Source: CAYRFF01 sp964423575
Lineage (GTDB): Bacteria > Bacteroidota > Bacteroidia > Chitinophagales > Saprospiraceae
Direction: 5' to 3'
Length of the DNA stretch: 64,000 bases
Assembly (NCBI GenBank): GCA_964423575.1
Contig: CAYRFF010000009.1
Span: forward strand, 11,204-75,203
In this document: positions 34,572-43,303 of the stretch, piece after piece
Layout: every line of letters begins with the position of its first letter
Numbering within the stretch: the first letter of the stretch is position 1
Notes under the pieces: model-generated
Told to the model about the DNA's origin: nothing
Database searches by the model: none
Seen by the model: only the letters and a program-made list of their open reading frames with translations
Translations under genes and position numbers: made by a program

Positions 34572-35150
34572 TCGAGTGCATTCGTAAACGAATGCCGCCT
34601 CAATGACCGTATAGCAACAGCTGAATTAAATGATGTACATCCTGTCGAGTGCATTCGTAAAAGGCCAATCTATTATTAAACGACTTTGCTTCAAGTCAAG
34701 TGTATTACTTGCTGCTCGACGGAGCTCGCAGTTCCTTCGTCTATGGTCGATTTACGACCATAGGTCTCTTTTACGCAGAGACTGAACTCAGTCACCTCAA
34801 TGACCGTGTAGCAGCAGCCGAATTAAATGATGTACATCCTGTCGAGTGCATTCGCAAAAGGCTCATCTATTATTAAACGACTTTGCTTCAAGTCAAGTGT
34901 ACTTGCTGCTCGACGGAGATCAGTCTATAGTCCGCCTAAGGCGTGACCCTTCGTCTATGGTCGACTTACGACCGTAGGTCTCTGCTACGCAGAGACTACA
35001 CTCAGTCACCTCAATGACTGTATTGCATCAACCGTATTAAATGATTTACATTCTGTCGAGTGCATTCGTAAGTAATAGACGGTAGGTCAATAAATTATTA
35101 AATGAATTAGTTTCAACTCAAGTGCATTACTTACTACAAGAGGTTCGTAG
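34572..35150. repeat. About 200-bp noncoding tandem repeat, three visible units
   Basis: A block of similar units begins at CCTCAATGACCGT, which recurs at 34598, 34795 and, with one change, 35009 (periods of 197 and 214). Shared stretches include GAATTAAATGATGTACATCC, GTCGAGTGCATTCG and GACTTTGCTTCAAGTCAAG. Unit 2 has an insertion near 34920 relative to unit 1, and unit 3 is degraded. Each of the first two units carries two hairpins (34741-34763 and 34764-34782; 34955-34977 and 34978-34996). The periods are not multiples of three and frames are not maintained, so it is noncoding. It accounts for the DNA between the gap and the next gene. Confidence 0.8.
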
Positions 35151-35160
35151 TTTTTTAGAC

Positions 35161-35850
35161 TTAATCTTTCTTCTTAAAAATGTCGAATGGCGATTTCTTT
35201 TTTTCCGGTTCAGGTTCCTTTTTGCTCTTCCGGCTGCTGCCATTATTTTTATTCTTAGTCTTATCCGCTTTAGCCTTAGCTTTTTCTTTAGCCTTTTTCT
35301 CCTTGGCTTTCACCTTCTTTTTCTTCTCCTTCTCCTTTTGTCGTTTCTTTTTAATTTTCTCCCTATCCTCTTTCTTTAAAGGATTTAGGCTCCGTTTATT
35401 AATTACATATCGTGCAGAAACCGCAGAACTAAAGTGCATCGGCTTATCATGATTATACACATTTATCGTAGGAGTTAAATCCCAGGAAATATTCAATCGG
35501 TTAATAGTTATTTCAAGTCCACCGATTAAATCTACGCCTACCGCTATCCCATTATCCTTTACCGCCTCATCTTTAAAAGCGAGTTGCGCACCGGCTCCAT
35601 AGTAAAAATTCATGCGTCTGCTGAGTACCGGATTATGAAACTGAAAAGTTAAATCCACTGCCCCGTTATATGGTTTATAGTTATTAGTAAGCATAAGTTC
35701 TGCCGTTATCCGATCAGCCAAGCGTTGCTTAAAAGTCAATCCCCATTCCGAGCCAAAACGCATTCCGCCAGCCGTATTGTAGGATTGTCCATTAGCTTCC
35801 GCAAATGACAGTATAGTCAGCAACAATAACAGTATTCTTAAATTCCTCAT
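35161..35850 (-). CDS. Exported beta-rich protein with lysine-rich tail
   Basis: A 229-residue protein with a signal peptide (MRNLRILLLLLTILSFAEANGQ). The first part (about 23-155) has alternating hydrophobic strands (RITAELMLTNNYKPYNGAVDL, FYYGAGAQLAFKDEA) like a small outer-membrane beta-barrel. The last 71 residues are a highly charged tail in which 32 are Lys, ending DIFKKKD. I do not recognise the family. The tail could lie in the periplasm or bind polyanions such as peptidoglycan or lipopolysaccharide; this is inference. The stop codon adjoins the repeat block. Confidence 0.75.
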   Translation of the reverse strand: MRNLRILLLLLTILSFAEANGQSYNTAGGMRFGSEWGLTFKQRLADRITAELMLTNNYKPYNGAVDLTFQFHNPVLSRRMNFYYGAGAQLAFKDEAVKDNGIAVGVDLIGGLEITINRLNISWDLTPTINVYNHDKPMHFSSAVSARYVINKRSLNPLKKEDREKIKKKRQKEKEKKKKVKAKEKKAKEKAKAKADKTKNKNNGSSRKSKKEPEPEKKKSPFDIFKKKD

Positions 35851-36055
35851 TCGTTTAATATTTCATCGCAATCAGCTAACATCCTTTTTATCAGGCGCGT
35901 CCATCTTGCACAAATCTAATTCTTAACTAGATCAGACTTCACTTTATTTTAAAGTGCTGATGAATTCAGCACTATAAAATTTCAAATATAAAATTTTAAA
36001 TCTTCCTACTGAGAATATATTAAGGGAGCACAGAAACAATCGCTGGCAAATTGCT

Positions 36056-36063
36056 TATCTTTG
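36056..36063 (+). promoter_or_regulatory. -7 element of the methyltransferase gene
   Basis: TATCTTTG matches TAnnTTTG and lies about 60 bases before the ATG at 36126. It falls after the TTG at 36051, making that upstream start unlikely. No clear -33 TTTG is seen. Confidence 0.5.
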
Positions 36064-36125
36064 AAACTGATTTTATCAAACGGAATTTAATAGGATTATA
36101 TTTGGTTCCGGATGCAATTAAAAAT

Positions 36126-36935
36126 ATGCAGATCCCTTTCAAAGAAGTGTGGTACTATTATCAAAATGCAGATACAATTTACAAAGTGCATTCCCCCTTT
36201 CTTTACGAACTCATCAACTACATAAAGGACAAATCCAGAAAGGATAGCATCTTTGACAGAATAGAGAAAAAAAGGATGGAACTCCTTAAGGATTACTCCG
36301 TTATCCTCAGGAAGGATTATGGTGCAGGCAGCCGGAACTCTAAGACTAATGAACGTAGAATAAAGGATATTGCCGGTACGGATTTAAGCTCCGCAATTCA
36401 ATGTCGAGAATTATTCAGACTTACAGAATTCTGCGCACCTAAAAACATCCTGGAATTTGGGACTTCATTGGGCATTTCTACTGCATATCTCGCTGCTGCA
36501 AGAAGAGACGCAAAATTTGACACAGTTGAAGCTGATCCCAATCTTGTCAACATAGCAAAGGCAATTGTAGAAGAACTCAATTTAAATCAGATCAATTTTC
36601 ATAATATGACCTTCTCGGATTTCCTGGCTTTTGCAGACGGACCTTATGATTTGGTTTTCCTGGATGGGCACCACACGTATAAACACACAATTGAATATGC
36701 GACACAACTCGAGAAAATGATGCCGGAATACTCTTATATGATTATCGACGATATATTGTGGTCCTCAGACATGTTCAAAGCCTGGAAAGAATTGAGAAAT
36801 TCAGGAAAATGGAATGCAAGCGTTACTTTCCATAACTACGGAATACTTATAAAAAATCCCGAAATTCTTGAATCAATCCATATAAACTACGTTCCACTGT
36901 GGAGCAAACCCTGGCAAATGAGATTTTCAGTTTAA
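36126..36935 (+). CDS. Class I SAM-dependent methyltransferase
   Basis: A 269-residue protein starting MQIPFKEVWYYYQNADTIYK. The Rossmann motif I is NILEFGTSLGISTAYLAAA (about residues 108-126) with acidic FDTVEADP as motif II and YDLVFLDGHHTYKHT as a later motif. This order resembles O-methyltransferases of the catechol-O-methyltransferase/Methyltransf_24 group, so an O- or small-molecule methyltransferase is likely; the substrate is not evident. It is followed 67 bases later by the HAD phosphatase gene and may form an operon with the kdsC, ubiA and maf genes. Confidence 0.8.
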   Translation: MQIPFKEVWYYYQNADTIYKVHSPFLYELINYIKDKSRKDSIFDRIEKKRMELLKDYSVILRKDYGAGSRNSKTNERRIKDIAGTDLSSAIQCRELFRLTEFCAPKNILEFGTSLGISTAYLAAARRDAKFDTVEADPNLVNIAKAIVEELNLNQINFHNMTFSDFLAFADGPYDLVFLDGHHTYKHTIEYATQLEKMMPEYSYMIIDDILWSSDMFKAWKELRNSGKWNASVTFHNYGILIKNPEILESIHINYVPLWSKPWQMRFSV

Positions 36936-37002
36936 AAATACCAGCTTGGCTTAAAAAGTGGCATATTTGAGTTCATGGAATCGGTATAAAGAAAGAGAAG
37001 AA

Positions 37003-37509
37003 ATGCAGAGTGACAAAGAATTCTTTACAGAAGCGATAAAAGCCATCTCCCTTGACGTAGATGGCGTATTTACCACGGGAGACATCCTTGTTACGGAGTC
37101 AGGAAAACTACTCAGGACGATGAATACAAAGGATGGTTACGCTTTCAGGCAATTAATTTCAACCGGATTCCCGATCTCAATTATCACCGGTGGCAAATCC
37201 GAGGGAGTTGTCAGGCGTTTCAGAGATCTTGGACTGGAGGATGTTTTCACCGGGGCAGAAGATAAGGTTCCGGTATTTCTTCAGTGGTGTAAAGACAAGA
37301 ACCTGGATCCTTCATCAGTGCTATACGTAGGAGATGATATTCCGGATAGAAAAGTGATGGAAGTTTCAGGCTTTTCTGCTTGTCCTGCAGATGCAGTCCC
37401 TGAGGTAAAAGAAAAAAGTGGATATATCTCCCCTTACGACGGAGGCAGAGGTTGTATACGCGATATATGTGAACAGATTCTTAAGTCACGCAATCTATGG
37501 AATCTGTAA
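37003..37509 (+). CDS. kdsC: KdsC-like HAD phosphatase
   Basis: A 168-residue HAD-family phosphatase of the C0 type without a cap. Motif I is ISLDVDGVFTTGDI, the KdsC signature; motif II Thr is in SIITGGKS; the motif III Lys region is AEDKVPVF and motif IV is YVGDDIPDRKVM. KdsC removes phosphate from 3-deoxy-D-manno-octulosonate 8-phosphate for lipopolysaccharide. Start MQSDKEFF at 37003 is chosen over GTG at 36958, which lacks family support. It lies 13 bases before the UbiA-like gene. Confidence 0.88.
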   Translation: MQSDKEFFTEAIKAISLDVDGVFTTGDILVTESGKLLRTMNTKDGYAFRQLISTGFPISIITGGKSEGVVRRFRDLGLEDVFTGAEDKVPVFLQWCKDKNLDPSSVLYVGDDIPDRKVMEVSGFSACPADAVPEVKEKSGYISPYDGGRGCIRDICEQILKSRNLWNL

Positions 37510-37522
37510 AATTTATAAAAAG

Positions 37523-38443
37523 GTGAAAGACTTATTCAGATTACTTAGGTGGAAAAACTTGCTTATCATAGCATTGGCGCAGTACTTTGTCGAGTATTTG
37601 CTGATAAGACCAGGTTTATATGAACATAGTCTATTCCCCTACCTTTCACATTTCCAATTTTTCCTCTTGGTTCTATGTACAGTTATTATCGCAGCTGGAG
37701 GAAACGTCGTCAATGATTTATACGATGTTGAAATCGATAAAATCAACAAGCCTGACAGAAGAATAATTGCGCATAAGATATCCATCGAACACGGATATCG
37801 CTTTTATTTTACTCTTGTGGCTAGTGGTGCATTAATTGCAATTTTCCTCGCCTATCAAGTTGGAAAATTAAGCCTCTTTATCATTTACCCGCTTGCTGTT
37901 GGAATGCTGTGGTCATACTCAAGATGGTTTAAACGACTGCCTTTATCAGGAAACCTAATAGTGTCCGTATTTACAGCCTGTATTCCTTTAATTCTCCTGA
38001 TTCCGGAATGGAAAAATGTTATTGAACCCGGTTTCAGGACGAGTATTTACTTGTTTACAGTTTTTGGTTTTTCCTACTTTGCCTTTATTACCAATCTCAT
38101 CCGTGAAGTAGTGAAAGACGTAGAAGATCTGGAAGGCGATGCGGCTGTCGGTGCAGTAACTATTCCTACAGTATTCGGCATCCAAAGGTCGAGGCGATTT
38201 ATCCTACAATTATCCGGATTTATGTTGCTTTCATTTATACTCTGGACTGCATTTCTGTATAAATATATGTCACTGGGATTAATTCTGTATTTTACTTTAC
38301 TAATAATTCCCGCAACTATCTATCTGATTATAATAACTGCAAGGTCTACCAGTAAAGAGGACTTTCACAGAATAAGTATGGGCCTGAAAGGCTTGATGGT
38401 CCTGGGATTATTTTATCTGGTTGTCCTTAATTTAAGTATATGA
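37523..38443 (+). CDS. UbiA-family prenyltransferase, probable GTG start
   Basis: An approximately 306-residue membrane enzyme with eight to nine helices. The first Asp-rich motif is NVVNDLYDVEIDKINKPDR and the second VVKDVEDLEGDAAVGAVTIPT; both bind prenyl-diphosphate Mg. In Bacteroidota this neighbourhood (kdsC-like, UbiA-like, maf) is frequent and annotated geranylgeranylglycerol-phosphate geranylgeranyltransferase, but the acceptor cannot be read from sequence. An ATG at 37418 would overlap kdsC by 92 bases, so GTG at 37523 (VKDLFRLLRW) is the better start. The stop overlaps maf (ATGA). Confidence 0.82.
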   Translation: MKDLFRLLRWKNLLIIALAQYFVEYLLIRPGLYEHSLFPYLSHFQFFLLVLCTVIIAAGGNVVNDLYDVEIDKINKPDRRIIAHKISIEHGYRFYFTLVASGALIAIFLAYQVGKLSLFIIYPLAVGMLWSYSRWFKRLPLSGNLIVSVFTACIPLILLIPEWKNVIEPGFRTSIYLFTVFGFSYFAFITNLIREVVKDVEDLEGDAAVGAVTIPTVFGIQRSRRFILQLSGFMLLSFILWTAFLYKYMSLGLILYFTLLIIPATIYLIIITARSTSKEDFHRISMGLKGLMVLGLFYLVVLNLSI

Positions 38444-39012
38444 ATAAAAACAAAATCATACGACTTGCTTCTTCTTCACCTCGAAGGCAGCAACTTCTGG
38501 AACAGTTGGATCTGGGCTTTACTGTGCACAAAGTAACATTTGACGAAAGTCACCCACAATCAATGAATGGCAGAGAGGCTATTGAGTATATTATTTCAAA
38601 AAAGCTCAATTCAGCATTGCAGCAGATAAAGGATGACGGGATAATTCTCTGTGCTGATACGATTGTGTTGCTAGGTGATAAAATTCTTGAAAAGCCGCAG
38701 AATGCTGTTTCCGCAAAAGAAACTCTGGGCATATTGTCAGGTAATGAGCATCAAGTTTTAACTGCAGTGGCAATGTCTGATCATATTAAAACGGTATCAT
38801 TCATTTGCGAAAGCATAGTCAAATTCTCAGAAATCTCACAGGAAGATATCGACTACTATGTGGAAAAATACAATCCACTGGATAAAGCAGGCTCTTATGC
38901 GATTCAAGAATGGATCGGACATGCGCATGTAATCGAAATCAGGGGTAACTATAACAATATTATGGGTCTGCCCACTCAAAGGGTCTATCAAGAGATAATC
39001 AACTGGGATTAA
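38440..39012 (+). CDS. maf: Maf-family nucleotide pyrophosphatase
   Basis: A 190-residue Maf protein that hydrolyses dTTP/UTP or modified nucleotides to monophosphates. It has the N-terminal LASSSPRRQQLLEQL, the catalytic ILCADTIVLLGDKILEKP with the conserved Asp, SGNEHQVLTAVAM, and the C-terminal DKAGSYAIQEWIG. It is coupled to the prenyltransferase by ATGA, and its last four bases overlap the end of convergent folD. Confidence 0.93.
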   Translation: MNKNKIIRLASSSPRRQQLLEQLDLGFTVHKVTFDESHPQSMNGREAIEYIISKKLNSALQQIKDDGIILCADTIVLLGDKILEKPQNAVSAKETLGILSGNEHQVLTAVAMSDHIKTVSFICESIVKFSEISQEDIDYYVEKYNPLDKAGSYAIQEWIGHAHVIEIRGNYNNIMGLPTQRVYQEIINWD

Positions 39013-39893
39013 TCAGGATAAACTTCTTTACGTGCTGCTTTTAAAGTATTTAACAAGAGTGACACGACAGTCATCAGTCCTACTCCACCGGGAACGGGAG
39101 TGATAGCACTGCAATAATCTTTCAAATCTTCGTAATCAGCATCGCCTACAAGGCGGTACCCTTTCTTTTTAGTTGCATCTTCAATCCTGTTTATCCCCAC
39201 ATCAATTACGACCACTCCTTCTTTCAACATTGAGCGCTTCAGATAATTAGCCTGCCCAATCGCAGCGATGACGATATCAGCCTCACGTAAATAAAGCTCG
39301 GCATCTTTGGTACCACTATGAACAACTGTTACTGTGCAGTTTCCAGGATTCCTCTTAGAAGAAAGAAGTATGCTTATCGGTCTTCCTACAATTGCAGACC
39401 TCCCAAGCACCACGCAATTTTTACCGGAGGTTTCGATTTCATAATACTCAAGAATTTTAAGAATTCCATAAGGTGTCGCGGAAATATATGCAGGAAGTCC
39501 TAGCATCATTCTACCGAGATTTTCCGGATGAAAGCCATCCACGTCCTTCCTGGGTTCAATTGCGAGGTTCACCTTATCTGCATCAATATGTTTTGGTAGA
39601 GGAAGCTGAACTATGAAGCCATCCACATCTCTATCCGCATTTAATTTACGGACAGTATTCAATAATTCATCTTCGGAAGTATCCTTAGGCAAGTGTAATA
39701 AAGTCGCTTTCATATTTACCTCTTGACAACTTTTCATCTTACTATTTACATAAGTGGCTGATGCAGTATTGTCACCGACGAGAACTGTAACAAGATGTGG
39801 GGCTCTGTTATCATCGCGGATGTATTCTTCTACTTCCTTTTTTATCTCTTCTTTAATAATTGTCGACAGTATTTTACCATTCAGGATTTTCAT
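39009..39893 (-). CDS. folD: Methylenetetrahydrofolate dehydrogenase / cyclohydrolase
   Basis: A 294-residue bifunctional FolD interconverting 5,10-methylene- and 10-formyl-THF with NADP. The N-terminal domain has VGDNTASATYVNSKMKSC with the catalytic Lys, FIVQLPLPKHID, and DVDGFHPENLG; the NADP domain has CVVLGRSAIVGRPISILL and the C-terminal end has ITPVPGGVGLMTVVSLLLNT. MKILNGKIL at 39893 is the family-type start; ATG at 39902 is a slightly longer alternative. It meets maf with a four-base overlap of convergent ends. Confidence 0.97.
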   Translation of the reverse strand: MKILNGKILSTIIKEEIKKEVEEYIRDDNRAPHLVTVLVGDNTASATYVNSKMKSCQEVNMKATLLHLPKDTSEDELLNTVRKLNADRDVDGFIVQLPLPKHIDADKVNLAIEPRKDVDGFHPENLGRMMLGLPAYISATPYGILKILEYYEIETSGKNCVVLGRSAIVGRPISILLSSKRNPGNCTVTVVHSGTKDAELYLREADIVIAAIGQANYLKRSMLKEGVVVIDVGINRIEDATKKKGYRLVGDADYEDLKDYCSAITPVPGGVGLMTVVSLLLNTLKAARKEVYPD

Positions 39894-39902
39894 AAGGATC
39901 AT

Positions 39903-40147
39903 TTATTTTTGTAACGAAAGCACAAGTTAGAAAAGAAAAAGAAAATATCGTAAGCAATATTAAAGTTTCAATAAAACAACAATTATATTTAGAATTCGTT
40001 TTAATTAATATGTAAAACGTACATAAAAACATTGCATGAAGGATTTAGTTATACTATCTCGTTTTAACGAGGACAATTCTATTCATATTATCATTTATAA
40101 ATATCTTCTATTTATATCAAGCATCTATTTACAAAATTTTAAAAACA
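39903..40147. promoter_or_regulatory. Leader region with two small palindromes
   Basis: A/T-rich region between folD and the next gene. It has CGTTTTA-N9-TAAAACG at 39997-40019 and CTCGTT-TT-AACGAG at 40058-40071, both with perfect arms. They could be operator-like sites or small RNA hairpins in the leader. No clear TAnnTTTG is seen. Regulation is inference. Confidence 0.4.
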
Positions 40148-40663
40148 ATGGATAACTCAAATTTAACTCAATTAGAGATTAAGAATCTGATGAATTTATA
40201 TCAATCAGAAATTAAAAAACTATTATTTCAACTTTCTAAAACGCAGGAAACTCTGTCGGAGCTCAATTACATGTTGGAGAATCCTGAGGATATTAATGCC
40301 TTTTTGAATGAAACGACTCCGCTTTATGGCCATAGTCCGTATAGTGGCCCTAGTGATCCGATAGACGGTTATGTCAGAAGGACAAAACGGAGAAGACGTA
40401 GATCCAAGGGAGGTTATAAACTCAACGATTGGGATCTCTTTATTATAGAAACTATTCAAAATGCATCGGAGCCTCTTATTAATAAGGAAATCCACGATGC
40501 AGCAGCAAAAGCATTTCCGGACGAAACAGAGGAAGAAATTAAGGGTAGGATTTCCCGCTCTATTCATAAACTTGCCAACAAGCGAAAAGTATTGTTAAAG
40601 CATAGGTATGAAGGAAGAGGATTTGCGTATACCGTAAATCCTTCCGCTAAATGGAAGGAGTGA
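40148..40663 (+). CDS. Probable winged-helix DNA-binding protein
   Basis: A 171-residue cytoplasmic protein. An N-terminal coiled coil (about 3-42) is followed by a short Pro/Ser/Gly-rich linker and a strongly basic patch (RRTKRRRRRSKGG, about 77-89). The C-terminal part (about 90-171) reads like a winged helix: DWDLFIIETIQNASEPLINKEI, a following acidic helix, SRSIHKLANKRKVLL, and a final beta-wing with GRGFAYTVNP. I do not assign a function beyond likely nucleic-acid binding. It has palindromes upstream and a strong terminator downstream, so it is a single-gene unit. Confidence 0.75.
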   Translation: MDNSNLTQLEIKNLMNLYQSEIKKLLFQLSKTQETLSELNYMLENPEDINAFLNETTPLYGHSPYSGPSDPIDGYVRRTKRRRRRSKGGYKLNDWDLFIIETIQNASEPLINKEIHDAAAKAFPDETEEEIKGRISRSIHKLANKRKVLLKHRYEGRGFAYTVNPSAKWKE

Positions 40664-40706
40664 TTTAAGTGGCTAGCTTAGATTCAATGCCTGAATGTTA
40701 AAAAAT

Positions 40707-40738
40707 AAAACCTCTTTAGACTTATCTAAAGAGGTTTT
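40707..40738. terminator. Strong intrinsic terminator
   Basis: A perfect 14-bp stem (AAAACCTCTTTAGA and its complement) with loop CTTA, ending in a T-run, lies between the convergent winged-helix gene and the TonB-dependent receptor gene. It can terminate both strands. Confidence 0.9.
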
Positions 40739-40783
40739 TTATTATTGCCAAGATCGATGTGTTACTAAAAAGAATATTGATTC

Positions 40784-43066
40784 TCAAAAGTAAAACTTCA
40801 TCCCAATACTAGGTAAAATTGGTAGCTGATCGATTCTTTCATATTCAACTCTATCAAAGTAGAATATATTTGCCCTATCATAAACGTTAGTAATACTAGC
40901 CGTAACTTCTAGCCCGGTATGTCTGCTAAATCTAATGTCCTTTTTAACAGAGATATCCATTCTGTGATAATCAGGCAATCTTCCTCCCAGTCTTTCGCTA
41001 TCGTATAGCACGCCGATTTCTTTAGGATTGGATGTCGTATAATTAGGTTTATCCTCACCTACAAAAGAATTAAAGTTATAGAATCCTCTAGTTTTGGTGA
41101 ATGGAAAACCACTACCGTAATTCCATCTGACGCTCAATGACCAGGAGTCATCCCTTCCAAAAGAATAGGTACCCAATAAATTCAAATTATGCCTTCTATC
41201 AAAAACTGTATTATATTGCTGGACTCCATCATCTCTATTGACAAAACCATAGGAGTATGCTGCCCACAGATACCAAGGCCCTTGGCTAAATAAGGCTGAG
41301 AATTCAGCCCCATACGCACTTCCTACTATATTAATATAGTCCGGATCGGTAAGCACTCTCTTATTATTGTTAATATTAATCAGATCCAAAAAATCTTTAT
41401 AATATGCCTCAACATTCAACCTAAGTGAAGGAATCGGTTCATATTCCAAGCCGGCAATGTAGTGGATTGCTCTCTGAAGATGGGTAGTTGCCTTTTCACC
41501 CGTTATAGGGTTATTCAATCTTACTGTAGGTCCTGATAGGAAACCATAAAACAGGTTTACCACTTCATTCTCATTCACGGTAGAAATCAGATTTTGTGAA
41601 TACAATCCTGAAGCTCCTTTCAATCTAAAATTATCAGTAACGTTATACTTAATACCCATCCTAGGCTCTAGCTGTACCTCTCCGAATGCAGAATAATACT
41701 GAAGTCGCAGAGATGGATCCAAGACCAGTCCACCTATTATCTTCTTGTACTTAACAAATCCACTCATCTCAATTGCTTCCTTTTCCTGCTCAAATAGGTA
41801 ATCGAGATTATTCACAAAGTCAAATTTAGTATTGACCCCTTCAATTCTGATTCCATAATCCAAAATATCATCTCGGAAAACATTGGAGAGATTTAAGTAA
41901 AGAGCATAATTGAGTATGCTGTTATTTCTAGGCTTATTATCAAATCTGTTCAAGCCGATATTATAAGTAGATGTAGAAACACCTCCATTGATAATTACAT
42001 TGGATCTCGGAGGAATGATTTTAAAATTGGATCCCATTCCCCAGGAATTCCATCGCAGACGCGCCAAATCAACGTAGTGAACCTCGTCATTAAAACTAAA
42101 TCCAAACACCTCCAAGTTAGTCCCTAGATTGGAAAGAATCGAGAATTTACCATAGATATCACCATAATCAAATGGCAGACCGTTTTCATCTCTGGAAGCG
42201 TAGTTATACAAGCTTTTTGATGCATAAGGTAAAAGTGACTTTTTACCTGTAATAATATATGACAAACTAGTGCCATTATCATCGGTAAGCGGAATAATCG
42301 GTCCTTCAAGTAAAGCTTTGGCTTGAAAAGGAGATGCTGAAACCAGACCGGAAGTGCGTTTCCTGTTCCCACTCTTCATGGTCAAATCAATTACCGCAGA
42401 TACTCGCCCACCATAAGATGCATCAAAACCCCCGGTCAATACATCGACATTCTGAATCGCATCCGTCTCAAACACGGAGTAAAATCCTATACTGTGAAAA
42501 GGATTATAAATGGTCATCCCATCGAGCAGAATCTTGTTCTGAACGGGTGATCCACCGCGGATGTACAATTGCCCGCCCTGGTCGCCCGTAAATATCACGC
42601 CCGGTAATACAGCAAGGTATTGTGCAATATCTGCTTCACCACCGGTAGAAGGAAGTAAATTGATTTTTTCTGCACTCACACTGATACTTGACACACTGAC
42701 ATCTTTTCGCCTTTGTTGTCTTTCAGCAGAAACACTCACTGTCTCAATCTTTATGCCTGTCTTAGACAGACTGAATGAAATCGTCCTTATTTGATTTTCG
42801 CCCAGAGAAACTGCAACAGTGTCAGCATTATAGCCTATATAATGTGCTACAAGTTGATATTCACCGGGATCCAGGTTGGTCAGATTATAAAAACCTCCTT
42901 CGTCGGTAATCGTACCATAATCAGTATTTAATATAAATACGTCTGCAAACATAATTGCAGAGCCATCTTCATTATCTATGACACTACCACGTATAATTGA
43001 TTTTTGAGCAAATGCCGATCCGGCAAAGGCTAAAATACTTATCGCTAGAAATATATATCTCTTCAT
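40784..43066 (-). CDS. TonB-dependent receptor with carboxypeptidase-like regulatory domain
   Basis: A 760-residue outer-membrane receptor. After the signal peptide (to about residue 21) comes a carboxypeptidase-like regulatory domain (SIIRGSVIDNEDGSAIMFADV to about 100), then a plug domain (about 120-230, GQLYIRGGSPVQNKILLDG, PFHSIGFYSVFETDAIQ) and a beta-barrel ending in the aromatic residues MKFYF. No SusD-like gene is adjacent, so it is probably not a polysaccharide-utilisation receptor. The substrate is unknown. An upstream minus-strand promoter is not evident in the 237 bases that separate it from the TPR gene. Confidence 0.93.
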   Translation of the reverse strand: MKRYIFLAISILAFAGSAFAQKSIIRGSVIDNEDGSAIMFADVFILNTDYGTITDEGGFYNLTNLDPGEYQLVAHYIGYNADTVAVSLGENQIRTISFSLSKTGIKIETVSVSAERQQRRKDVSVSSISVSAEKINLLPSTGGEADIAQYLAVLPGVIFTGDQGGQLYIRGGSPVQNKILLDGMTIYNPFHSIGFYSVFETDAIQNVDVLTGGFDASYGGRVSAVIDLTMKSGNRKRTSGLVSASPFQAKALLEGPIIPLTDDNGTSLSYIITGKKSLLPYASKSLYNYASRDENGLPFDYGDIYGKFSILSNLGTNLEVFGFSFNDEVHYVDLARLRWNSWGMGSNFKIIPPRSNVIINGGVSTSTYNIGLNRFDNKPRNNSILNYALYLNLSNVFRDDILDYGIRIEGVNTKFDFVNNLDYLFEQEKEAIEMSGFVKYKKIIGGLVLDPSLRLQYYSAFGEVQLEPRMGIKYNVTDNFRLKGASGLYSQNLISTVNENEVVNLFYGFLSGPTVRLNNPITGEKATTHLQRAIHYIAGLEYEPIPSLRLNVEAYYKDFLDLININNNKRVLTDPDYINIVGSAYGAEFSALFSQGPWYLWAAYSYGFVNRDDGVQQYNTVFDRRHNLNLLGTYSFGRDDSWSLSVRWNYGSGFPFTKTRGFYNFNSFVGEDKPNYTTSNPKEIGVLYDSERLGGRLPDYHRMDISVKKDIRFSRHTGLEVTASITNVYDRANIFYFDRVEYERIDQLPILPSIGMKFYF

Positions 43067-43250
43067 ATTATTTAATTGCAGAAACTCGAGGAATAAAAAT
43101 GAAAGGTTTATTCATTATCACCACCACTGTATCAGGTTCAATCCTTTTTCCACTCCATCAAAGCTTAAAGTTCAAAACGGATTAACAAACTTAATAATTC
43201 CTAGGTTTAAATAAAATTATAAAGGCACTTTGAGAAATATTTAACAAAAA

Positions 43251-43276
43251 AAAGGCGGAGATTCCTCCCCGCCTTT
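43251..43276 (-). terminator. Terminator of the TPR/SPOR gene
   Basis: A G/C-rich stem AAAGGCGG (43251-43258) with CCGCCTTT (43269-43276), extended by AG/CT past a small bulge, lies just after the TPR/SPOR gene stop on the minus strand. In that orientation it is followed by a long T-run. Confidence 0.8.
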
Positions 43277-43303
43277 ACACTCATTATAATTTAACTAAGA
43301 AAT

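Noticed and set aside
34472..34679. Open reading frame running from the thioredoxin-like gene through the N run into the repeat
   Set aside because: N positions cannot establish a frame, and sequence beyond the gap is repeat DNA whose periods are not multiples of three.
34572..35150. Insertion sequence at the gap
   Set aside because: No transposase reading frame or terminal inverted repeats were visible in the known sequence; a mobile element within the gap cannot be excluded.
36051..36125. Upstream TTG start for the methyltransferase
   Set aside because: A -7 promoter element at 36056-36063 lies inside this extension, so transcripts would not include it.
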